From CAZDQL01 sp964507325 (GTDB lineage Bacteria > Planctomycetota > UBA1135 > GCA-002686595), in contig CAZDQL010000093.1 in assembly GCA_964507325.1 (NCBI GenBank), positions 1-25,439 of the forward strand: a stretch of 25,439 bases of DNA. Reading direction: 5' to 3'. Both the position numbers and the translations under genes were made by a program. Shown in pieces: positions 16,471-23,080 of this stretch; position 1 is the first letter of the stretch, and each line of letters begins with the position of its first letter. Under the pieces are notes generated by a model. The model had not been told where the DNA came from and ran no database searches. It was given only the letters and a program-made list of their open reading frames with translations.

Positions 16471-17631
16471 TCACCTCCGTTCCGCTTCGGATAGCTGGGA
16501 GCCGTTGCCGCTTGCACCCTCACCCGTCTCCTCCGAGACCTGGGGCAGCCGGCGCCGTGGAAACTCCAGTCTGAACGTCGAGCCCTCTCCCGGCCTCGAC
16601 TCCACCGAGACCCGGCCTCCATGTTCCTGGACGATCTTGCGGGTGGTCAGGAGTCCGAGACCGGTTCCCTTCCCGCTGGCCTTGGTGGAGAAGAAGTTGG
16701 TGAAGACCTTCTGCTTGACCTCGTAGTCCATGCCATGCCCGTCGTCCTGCACTTCGTAGACGATGGAGCCATCGACCTCGCGCGTCGTGAGCGTCACTTC
16801 GCCAGGGGGGCCGTCGCTCGTCTGACACGCGTCGAGCGCGTTCGAGATCAGATTGGCCAGGCAGGTGTGGATCCCCTCCCTGTCCAGCGGGGCGGCGGCG
16901 ATGCCTTCGGCCATGTCGAGGGCGAGGGTGATGCCCGACTGCTCGGCGCTGCCCTTGAAGAGCTCGACCACCTCGCGCGCCACCGCGTTCGGATCGGTCA
17001 GCTCCACGTAGGGGGTGCTGCCGCGGGCGAACTCGAGGAACTCCTTGACGAAGGCTGAGATGCGTTCGACACCGTCCTCGAGGATGGTCCACCCCTCCAG
17101 CAGGCGCTCGGGATCGCTACGCTCGATCCCCGAGCGGGCGATGTACATCCCGCCCTCCAGGCCCATCAGGAGGTTCTTCACCCCGTGGGCCAGACCCGCC
17201 ACCGTCTGCCCCACAGCCGCCAGGCGCTCGGCCACGAGCATCTCGCGCTCGAGTCGCTTGGTCTCCGTGATGTCCGTCGACATCTCGATGATGAAGGGGA
17301 TGCTCCCATCCCGGTGCATGAAGGGCACCGACTGCACCCAGTACCAGACCTCCTGACCGTCGCGGTCGCGGCCGCACTCCTGCCGCCGGCGGATGATCCC
17401 GTCGTCCAGGGTCTTGGCGGCCGCGCAGCGGTCGCAGCGCTCGGAGAGGCCCTTGTAGGCCTCGTAGCAGCGCTTCCCCTCCCAATGCCCGAAGGAGCGC
17501 CGGAAGGCGCGATTGGCCTCGACCACCCTGTAGTCGCGGTCGATGACCGCGATTCGAACCGGCACCTGGTTCCAGAGCTCGGTGCGGATCCAGCTCCGGA
17601 TCTGGCCTTCGTACCTCTCGGGGGGGCTCAC
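16471..17631 (-). CDS. PAS-domain sensor histidine kinase
   Basis: 386 residues from GTG 17631, which overlaps the stop of the cytochrome gene (GTGA) and has a GGAGG-type site before it. A PAS domain at about 20-125 (VPVRIAVIDRDYRVVEANRAF) carries a cysteine loop: Cys55, Cys66 and Cys69 (RCYEAYKG, SERCDRCAAAKTLDDG). A coiled linker leads to the dimerisation helix with phospho-acceptor His149 (AGLAHGVKNLLMGLEGG). The ATPase domain has NLISNALDACQ, DDGHGMD, FFSTKASGKGTGLGL and GSTFRLEFP. No membrane segment is present, so it is cytoplasmic. Position in the electron-transfer operon suggests that it reads the redox or ligand state linked to that complex. It passes phosphate to one or both receivers immediately downstream. 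Confidence 0.93.
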   Translation of the reverse strand: MSPPERYEGQIRSWIRTELWNQVPVRIAVIDRDYRVVEANRAFRRSFGHWEGKRCYEAYKGLSERCDRCAAAKTLDDGIIRRRQECGRDRDGQEVWYWVQSVPFMHRDGSIPFIIEMSTDITETKRLEREMLVAERLAAVGQTVAGLAHGVKNLLMGLEGGMYIARSGIERSDPERLLEGWTILEDGVERISAFVKEFLEFARGSTPYVELTDPNAVAREVVELFKGSAEQSGITLALDMAEGIAAAPLDREGIHTCLANLISNALDACQTSDGPPGEVTLTTREVDGSIVYEVQDDGHGMDYEVKQKVFTNFFSTKASGKGTGLGLLTTRKIVQEHGGRVSVESRPGEGSTFRLEFPRRRLPQVSEETGEGASGNGSQLSEAERR

Positions 17632-19574
17632 TCGCTCCTCCCCGTTGCGTAGGGACGCAGGTGCAGGAGGGTCGAGCCATCCGTCTCCCGGTGGCAGTTG
17701 CCGCACTCGGCGAAGGTCTCGACGTAGTCGCTGGGAGCGGCTTGGAGCTGCTCCTCGTGGCAGCGGATGCACAGCTCGTGCATGGCGGTCATGTAGCCGG
17801 GCGCCAGCCCGCTCATCCCCGTCTTCGGGGGCTCGACGCGACTGCCCTCGACGACCATGTCACCGTGGCACTCGCTGCAGGCCTCGGAGCTGGCGCGTGT
17901 CTTCACCTCGCCGTCGGCATGGCAGCGCACACAGCTGGCGTTGCCCCCGAGCTTGTCCACGTGGGAGGAGTGCACGAAGAGGTCCGTCGGCGAGTACATG
18001 TCGCGGTGACAGTCGCTGCAGGGGGTCTGCTCCTGGAAGGGCATCTCCTGGTGGTGGCAGAGCTTGCAGGAGTCGCGCTCTCCGAGCTTCTGCGCGTGAC
18101 CCGCGTGGTGGAAGAGCACCCAGCGCCCGTCGCGGTTGCCGTCGATGACCATCAGTGACACGGGATCGCCGTCAGGCGTCTCACCCCTCCGTGGCGCCAA
18201 CGCGAAGGTGTGCCCCGGCTCCCCGCTGCGCGCCGCCACGTAGCCGGGCAAGGTGCGCGTTTCGTGGACCGGCACGCGCATGGCAGTCGACCCCTGGGTG
18301 ACCTCGTCGGGCAAGAGCGCCACCGCCGCGGCGATGCCGATCAGGGCCGCGAGGCTGTAGCGACGCGGATCGGCCTGGTTGGCGGGGAGCATCGAGGCGG
18401 TGCTGACGGGGCTGAAGACCGGGCGCCGTCGTGCTTGCTCGCCTTCTTCTGCCTCCTCCTCAGGCGCATAGACCCGCAGATGCTCGACGAAGAAGATGAA
18501 GACCAGGGCCGCGCCGGCCACGATGCCCAGGCTGACCGCGAGCTCCATCCAAGAAGGGAAGTAGGCCATCCCCTCCGGTCGGCGGAAGGCGACGATGCAG
18601 ACGTCGAAGCGGTAGCCCATCACCCCCAGGACGGCCATGACCGCGGCGCTCGCCAGCCCCGCCGCGCTGCTGCGCACCCGCGGGATCGAGAGCAGGGTCG
18701 CGGGGAGCAGGGCGGCGAGCAGGATCTCGAAGAGGAAGAGGTTGGCGTAGGCGGATCCGTCGAAGGCCAGGCCGAGCTTCCCGCGCAGCGCCAGATCGCC
18801 CAACCTCAGGCCGGCGTACAGGAAGAGCACGACCGCCGCCGCCTTCGCGAGTCCCCCCAGGAGCTTCAGCTTCAACTCGTGTCCGAAGAGCCAGCGCGAG
18901 ACGAAGGACTCCAGGGTCACCGTCATCAGCCCCAGGCCGATGGCGGAGACGAAGAACAGGACCCAGATGATGGGGCTGTACCACAGGGGGTGCACCCGGT
19001 GGGGAGCGATCAGGAAGAGGGAGCCCAGGGAGGATTGGTGCAGGGTGGAGAGCACGATCCCCGCGATGACGAGCGGGATGACCGCCTTCTTCAGGACGGC
19101 GTGGATCCTGTGGAAGATCGACGCGCTGAAGAGGGGGTGCTCCAGGATCACGGGCCCGAACTCCAGGCTCAGCACCGTGAGGTAGAGCATCACGCACATC
19201 CCGACCTCGAACAGCACCGAGTGGTGCTGCGGGCTGAAGGTCAGGTACCACATGTGCCAGGGCAGCCCCAGGTCGTAGATCAGCCCCACGGCCACCGCCA
19301 GGTAGCCGAGCAAGGCGGTCAGGATCGCCGGGCGCACGAAGGGTCTGAAGCGCCCGAGGTGGAAGATGTAGACCGTGGCGGTGAGCACGAAGCCTCCCGC
19401 CGCCAGGGCCACCCCCGCCATCACGTCGAACGCGATCCACAAGCCCCAGGGGGTCGCGTCGGTCAGCGCAGTCGTGGCGCCCAGCCCCTGTGTGAAGCGC
19501 ACGACCGTGACCACGCTCAGGACGCCGAGTAGCGCCCACAGGATCGTCTTGACGGTTCGCAGTCGAGTGCTCAT
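17628..19574 (-). CDS. NrfD/HybB membrane subunit fused to a six-heme cytochrome c
   Basis: 648 residues from ATG 19574, which overlaps the ferredoxin stop (ATGA). Residues 1-370 are an NrfD/HybB-type quinone-interacting protein with about ten hydrophobic segments: TPWGLWIAFDVMAGVALAAG at 41-60, SPQHHSVLFEVGMCVMLYL at 114-132 and a conserved YRFD...PSWMELAVS region at 321-348. A charged linker (371-405) and one further hydrophobic segment (406-422, SLAALIGIAAAVALL) lead to a soluble C-terminal domain. That domain has six CxxCH motifs: Cys503-His507, Cys519-His523, Cys548-His552, Cys566-His570, Cys602-His606 and Cys624-His628. Additional histidines (HHAGHAQKL, HSSHVDKLG) could be sixth ligands. 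In Hmc-type complexes these two functions are usually separate proteins. Inference: the extra helix places the hemes in the periplasm. Confidence 0.93.
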   Translation of the reverse strand: MSTRLRTVKTILWALLGVLSVVTVVRFTQGLGATTALTDATPWGLWIAFDVMAGVALAAGGFVLTATVYIFHLGRFRPFVRPAILTALLGYLAVAVGLIYDLGLPWHMWYLTFSPQHHSVLFEVGMCVMLYLTVLSLEFGPVILEHPLFSASIFHRIHAVLKKAVIPLVIAGIVLSTLHQSSLGSLFLIAPHRVHPLWYSPIIWVLFFVSAIGLGLMTVTLESFVSRWLFGHELKLKLLGGLAKAAAVVLFLYAGLRLGDLALRGKLGLAFDGSAYANLFLFEILLAALLPATLLSIPRVRSSAAGLASAAVMAVLGVMGYRFDVCIVAFRRPEGMAYFPSWMELAVSLGIVAGAALVFIFFVEHLRVYAPEEEAEEGEQARRRPVFSPVSTASMLPANQADPRRYSLAALIGIAAAVALLPDEVTQGSTAMRVPVHETRTLPGYVAARSGEPGHTFALAPRRGETPDGDPVSLMVIDGNRDGRWVLFHHAGHAQKLGERDSCKLCHHQEMPFQEQTPCSDCHRDMYSPTDLFVHSSHVDKLGGNASCVRCHADGEVKTRASSEACSECHGDMVVEGSRVEPPKTGMSGLAPGYMTAMHELCIRCHEEQLQAAPSDYVETFAECGNCHRETDGSTLLHLRPYATGRSE

Positions 19575-20359
19575 GCCTCGCGCTCCCCTTCCTCGGACGC
19601 GGCGGATCGCTGCGCGGCCTCCTCGGCCAGTCGCATGCGCCTCTCGGTGATCCACCACACACCGCCCATCAGGCCGGTCATGCCGACCACCAGCGCCGGC
19701 ACCTTGGAGAGCGCTGCCCAGGTCAGTGCAGGCAACGGCTCGTCGATCTCGGGTGGCAGGGTCGACAGGAAGTCGAGCGGGACGTCGGAGATGTAGACCA
19801 CCGAACTCCTGCCCACACCCGTCTCGCCCACGACGCAGTCCACGTAGCGTTCGGGATGCGTGGCGATGCGCCCCTTGGCCTCGGTGATGAGTTCCTCGCG
19901 CTCACCGAAGAGGGTCGCACCGGGCGCGCAGGACTCCACGCACGCCGGCTGCTGACCCTCCTGCAGCCGCTCGTAGCACATGTTGCACTTGCGCACGTAC
20001 GGCACTGCCTTCTCCCAGTCGTAGCGCGGGATCTCGAAGGGGCAGGCGTTCATGCAGTAGCGGCAACCCATGCAGAGATCGGAGTCGTAGATCACCGGCC
20101 CCTCGGGGGTCTTCTGCAGGGCGCCGACGATGCAGGCCGACACACAGGCCGGCTCCAGGCAGTGCCGACAGAGCTTGCGTACGAAGCGTCCCCCCTCGCG
20201 TCGCGCGAGAGTCGTGAAGCGGGTCGAGGAGAGGGCGTCGATGCCCAGCTTCCAGCGCCGAGGCCGGTCCTCCCCCAACCCGTGCTCCTGCTTGCAGGCC
20301 TTGACGCAGGCCTCGCAGCCGGTGCAGAAGGTGGTGTCGATCAGGATCGCCTTGGTCAT
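19571..20359 (-). CDS. Four-cluster [4Fe-4S] ferredoxin subunit (HybA/HmcB/DsrO-like) with C-terminal membrane anchor
   Basis: 262 residues. Sixteen cysteines in four groups match the polyferredoxin subunit of molybdopterin- and Hmc-type complexes: 12/15/18/22, 64/67/72/76, 96/99/102/106 and 125/128/140/144 (FCTGCEACVKAC, CRHCLEPACVSAC, CMGCRYCMNACP, CNMCYERL). There is no Tat or Sec signal at the N-terminus. A single hydrophobic segment is at about 216-237, giving a C-terminal anchor. The absence of a twin-arginine signal argues that the clusters may face the cytoplasm, as a bridge between the HdrD-like and NrfD-like subunits (inference). Overlaps both neighbours by four bases, the usual sign of a stoichiometric complex. 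Confidence 0.93.
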   Translation of the reverse strand: MTKAILIDTTFCTGCEACVKACKQEHGLGEDRPRRWKLGIDALSSTRFTTLARREGGRFVRKLCRHCLEPACVSACIVGALQKTPEGPVIYDSDLCMGCRYCMNACPFEIPRYDWEKAVPYVRKCNMCYERLQEGQQPACVESCAPGATLFGEREELITEAKGRIATHPERYVDCVVGETGVGRSSVVYISDVPLDFLSTLPPEIDEPLPALTWAALSKVPALVVGMTGLMGGVWWITERRMRLAEEAAQRSAASEEGEREA

Positions 20360-21057
20360 ACCGGTTCGTTCGCCTTTCCGAGCGCTTCACCGACGCGGCT
20401 GCCCGCCTCCGAGGGCCAGTGCCAACCCAGCTCGGAAACGAGGTGGACACCCGGCAGGAGCACGGCGTGGCTCAACTTGGTGAGGGGCATGAGCAGGAGC
20501 ACGAGATTCCCGCTCAGGACGTGCAGCAGCAGGGCGAGGTCGAAGGGGAGCGGGCTCCAGGTCGGGTGCAGCGCCAGGAACCCGGTCGCGAAGGGCAGCG
20601 CCACCACCAGCGGCAGCACGTAGTCCTGCACGCGGGAAAGGGCTCGCGTGGCACGCGCCATCGCCCTCTGGAGGACCAGGGCCACCCCGGTGACGATCGC
20701 CACGATCGTCAGGACGTCCGCCAGGGTGTCCGGTATGGCGGGCCAGCCGATCCCGACGCCGCTCGTCCACAACGCGACGTGCCCGGCGAGGAAGACCGGC
20801 ACGATCAGGATTGCGACGTGGAAGAGGACGGACGTGATGCTGAACACGGGGGCGGTGCGCAGCTTGTCCACCGGGACGAGCCAGCGGCGCGTGGCGCTGA
20901 TGAGCTGGCGGTAGGGCACGCTCTTGTCCCCCGCGCGTCGCAGGATGCGGCGCATCTCCCACAGGGTCAGCAGGAGGTGACGCAAGAGGCCCAGCACCAT
21001 GAAGAGGAAGCAGAAGACGAACAGGGGGCCCTTGGCCCAATCGAGCAGCGCATCCAT
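20356..21057 (-). CDS. NarI/DsrM/HmcE-like membrane cytochrome b subunit
   Basis: 233 residues with about five membrane helices (10-31, 72-98, 112-129, 146-164 and 171-193). Histidines in or near helices are candidate heme-b ligands: His27 (LRHLLL), His80 (LFHVAI), His93, His179 (LLHVLSGN) and His197 (KLSHAV). This agrees with the NarI gamma-subunit fold used by DsrM and HmcE, which oxidises or reduces menaquinone and contacts the adjacent DsrK/HdrD-like protein. Its start follows the HdrD-like stop by three bases and its stop overlaps the ferredoxin start. Confidence 0.88.
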   Translation of the reverse strand: MDALLDWAKGPLFVFCFLFMVLGLLRHLLLTLWEMRRILRRAGDKSVPYRQLISATRRWLVPVDKLRTAPVFSITSVLFHVAILIVPVFLAGHVALWTSGVGIGWPAIPDTLADVLTIVAIVTGVALVLQRAMARATRALSRVQDYVLPLVVALPFATGFLALHPTWSPLPFDLALLLHVLSGNLVLLLMPLTKLSHAVLLPGVHLVSELGWHWPSEAGSRVGEALGKANEPV

Positions 21058-21060
21058 GTC

Positions 21061-22506
21061 CTAGGCGTCCTCCTTGTCGGCGGGCTGCCCCGCGAGCGCG
21101 CCGCCGGACCCGCGCGGCGCGGACTCCGTCTCGGTGGTGGTTCCCGCCGCGCGCTTGTAGGGTTCGAAGTCGATCATCTTGAGCAGCAGGTCGTGCAGCC
21201 CGACCACCTCCACCTGCTCCAGACCGTGGTCCTCGCAGACCTCCTTGAGCTGCTTCTTGCAGTTGGCGCAGGGGGAGACGACGTACTTCGCGCCCGTGAG
21301 GCGGATCTGATCCGCCTTGCGCTTGCCCATCGACCGCGTGCGGAACTCGCGGATCTCGTCGATCGAAACCGTCCCGCCCCCGCCCCCACAGCAGTAGTTC
21401 TCCTCGCGGTTGGGCCACATCTCGACGAAGTCCGCGCAGATCGCCTGCAGGATCTCGCGCGGCTCGTCCACGATCTTCCCCGAGCGAGCCACGTTGCAGG
21501 GGTCGTGGTAGGTGACCCGCTCCTGGATCCTCTCGTTCTTGAGCGGCAGCTTGCCGGCGCGCAGCTGAGCGTGGGCGTACTGCAGGCAGTTGACCACCTC
21601 GGGGGCGTCCGGTCCGCAGAAGGTCTGCACGAACCAGGCGCTGCGCGTGGCGTGGCCACACTCGCCGACCAGGATCTTCTTGCCCTTGAGGCGGCGCACC
21701 TCGGCCACCTCGTTCTTGACGATCCGCTCCATCATGCGGTCGCTGTAGAAGAGGCCGTAGTTGATGCCGTCGTAGTTGCCCGTCCCGATCGTCCACGATC
21801 CGCCGCTGACGGCCATGACCGCCGCGTTGCCCATCAGGGTGTCGGGCTCGAGCAGGTAGTCGGATACCGCCGGGAAGAAGACGTACTCGGCGCCCTCCTG
21901 GTCGATGGGGTACTTGACCTCCACGTCGTAGAGGTCCACGAACTCCTCCTCGAGGAACTCGCAGGTGTCCTTCAGGGCAGCGGGCGGGATGGCGGAAGTG
22001 TTGCCAACACCCTCGAGCTGCTCGCGCACCGATACGAGCAGCGCCTTGGGGATGACGTCCACTTCCGCCAGGATCCAGCGGGCGAGGTGGGTGATCAGCC
22101 CGTGGTCGATCCCGATGGGGCAACTCGCCTTGCAGCGCCGGCAGGCCGTACAGCGGTAGTACGCCTCCGCCATCTCGTCGATGTACTCGTTGGTCAGCGT
22201 GAAGCCGCCGCCCAGGCGCGCGCGCAGCATCCCGGAGCGCGTGAAGTAGCGGCGGTAGACCTTGAGCAAGAGGTCGGAGCGCTTGCAGGGGATGTCGCGG
22301 TCCTCGCGGGTCGTCTCGTAGAGCTGGCAGCTCGCTCCGCAGCGACTGCACTTGGTGCTCAGGCGGGTGTAGATCTCGAGCGGCAGGCCGTAGCTGGAGT
22401 GCTCGAGGATCGCCGCGAACGCCTCGAGGAACCTGCGGGGCCTACCCGTGAGATCGAGAGCCTTGGGCTCGACGTAGTAGCTGTACTTCCGCTCCGGATT
22501 GCTCAT
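21061..22506 (-). CDS. HdrD/DsrK/HmcF-like iron-sulfur protein
   Basis: 481 residues, soluble. Two iron-sulfur motifs come first: CSRCGASC with a distal Cys74 (53/56/60/74), and CTACRRCKASCP (119/122/125/129). They are followed by CCG-type segments: ECGHA (Cys283), HDPCNVARSG (Cys337), YCCGGGGGT (Cys372-373) and SPCANCKKQL (Cys413/416). This set is the one that binds the non-cubane [4Fe-4S] cluster of HdrB/HdrD and DsrK. The family performs thiol/disulfide chemistry or electron transfer at the cytoplasmic side of the membrane, docked on a NarI-like subunit, which is the next gene. Its start overlaps the stop of the NifX-like gene by four bases. The last 30 residues are a disordered acidic tail. 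Actual substrate (DsrC-like, heterodisulfide, other) unknown. Confidence 0.92.
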   Translation of the reverse strand: MSNPERKYSYYVEPKALDLTGRPRRFLEAFAAILEHSSYGLPLEIYTRLSTKCSRCGASCQLYETTREDRDIPCKRSDLLLKVYRRYFTRSGMLRARLGGGFTLTNEYIDEMAEAYYRCTACRRCKASCPIGIDHGLITHLARWILAEVDVIPKALLVSVREQLEGVGNTSAIPPAALKDTCEFLEEEFVDLYDVEVKYPIDQEGAEYVFFPAVSDYLLEPDTLMGNAAVMAVSGGSWTIGTGNYDGINYGLFYSDRMMERIVKNEVAEVRRLKGKKILVGECGHATRSAWFVQTFCGPDAPEVVNCLQYAHAQLRAGKLPLKNERIQERVTYHDPCNVARSGKIVDEPREILQAICADFVEMWPNREENYCCGGGGGTVSIDEIREFRTRSMGKRKADQIRLTGAKYVVSPCANCKKQLKEVCEDHGLEQVEVVGLHDLLLKMIDFEPYKRAAGTTTETESAPRGSGGALAGQPADKEDA

Positions 22507-22874
22507 GGATTCGCGCCGGTCCTCGGGGCCTCCCCCGTTTCACTTCCGGCCGTGTCGCCCCGTCGTCCCTCCTCGAGCTCGCCCCGCTGGAAGGCGGCCA
22601 GCAGCGCATCGACGCTGCCCGAGACCCAGGAGAGGACACGGATGCCCTTGGCTCGGATGAGCTCTTCGTACTTGTCCTGAATCCCGCCGCAGATCAGGGT
22701 CTCGACCCCCTGGTCGAGTAGGAGGCGCACGCGGTCCATCGCGAGCTGGCTCTGCAGCACGAAGTCGATCCGGTCCACGACGGCACCTTCCTCGAGTGCG
22801 AAGATCGAGATCGTCGCGGAGTACTCGAAGCACGGCGCGATCGTCTCGTCGTAGCTGGGGAGGGCGACCTTCAA
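22503..22874 (-). CDS. NifX/MTH1175-like (Fe-Mo cofactor biosynthesis family) protein
   Basis: 123 residues from a TTG at 22874 (LKVALPSYDE in place of the usual MKIAIPS). The fold-defining elements are FEYSATISIFALEEGAV, then TLICGGIQDKYEELIRAKGIRV (residues 60-81) and LLAAFQRGEL. This is the small single-domain dinitrogenase-cofactor-like family, many members of which are not linked to nitrogenase. It is the first gene of the electron-transfer operon, 28 bases after the predicted transcription start, with a weak AGGA ribosome site. Its stop overlaps the HdrD-like start. The C-terminal 25 residues are a disordered tail. A role in carrying or sensing an iron-sulfur or metal cluster for the complex is inference. 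Confidence 0.82.
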   Translation of the reverse strand: MKVALPSYDETIAPCFEYSATISIFALEEGAVVDRIDFVLQSQLAMDRVRLLLDQGVETLICGGIQDKYEELIRAKGIRVLSWVSGSVDALLAAFQRGELEEGRRGDTAGSETGEAPRTGANP

Positions 22875-22914
22875 GGCACGGGTCCTGTTGCAGGGCGGGG
22901 TTGCAGAACCCCTC

Positions 22915-22930
22915 GCAAGTGCCAGGCCAA
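22915..22930 (-). promoter_or_regulatory. Sigma-54 -24/-12 promoter for the electron-transfer operon
   Basis: On the minus strand the bases read TTGGCCTGGCACTTGC. The GG (-24) and GC (-12) elements are separated by exactly ten bases. Compared with the consensus TTGGCACG-N4-TTGC, only the bases after TTGGC differ in two positions. The predicted start of transcription is near 22903, 28 bases before the TTG start codon of the NifX-like gene. A sigma-54 activator gene lies immediately upstream. Confidence 0.75.
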
Positions 22931-23036
22931 CCCGACGCGTTTGCGGCCGCCTGGCCCCAAACCCTTGCCGTGTCCGTGCTTGTGACGAGCGGCCTAGTTG
23001 CGAGACGACTCGCGGGACGGGAGGCAGGTCGCAGCG

Positions 23037-23058
23037 GTGAAACGCGGTCGCGTTTCAC
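23037..23058. promoter_or_regulatory. Perfect 10+10 bp palindrome, candidate activator binding site
   Basis: Arm GTGAAACGCG (23037-23046), spacer GT, then the exact reverse complement (23049-23058). It is centred about 145 bases upstream of the predicted sigma-54 transcription start and 22 bases after the activator stop codon. That is the usual distance for an enhancer-type upstream activating sequence. No T-run follows on either strand, so it does not look like a terminator. A CGCGTTT half site recurs at 22936-22942 and a TGAAACG half site at 24539-24545. Confidence 0.6.
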
Positions 23059-23080
23059 GGTTGCAGGGGCGGAACGGAGC

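Noticed and set aside
13162..16574. Long open frames antisense or shifted over hisS and the receivers
   Set aside because: They run opposite to or out of frame with a certain hisS and two intact receiver genes; compositionally they are shadows.
20419..22680. Very long open frame antisense to the HdrD-like and NarI-like genes
   Set aside because: Its translation is repetitive Val/Asp/His/Glu-rich text without motifs; it is the usual mirror of high-GC coding DNA with GC at third positions.
22501..22874. Nitrogen-fixation gene cluster because of the NifX-like proteins
   Set aside because: No nifHDK, nifB or nifEN is present, and this small family is widespread outside nitrogen fixation.
15453..22874. 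Dissimilatory sulfite reduction locus (dsr)
   Set aside because: Subunits resemble DsrK, DsrM, DsrO and DsrP, but no dsrAB, dsrC or dsrJ-type separate gene is present; an Hmc-like complex is the safer description.
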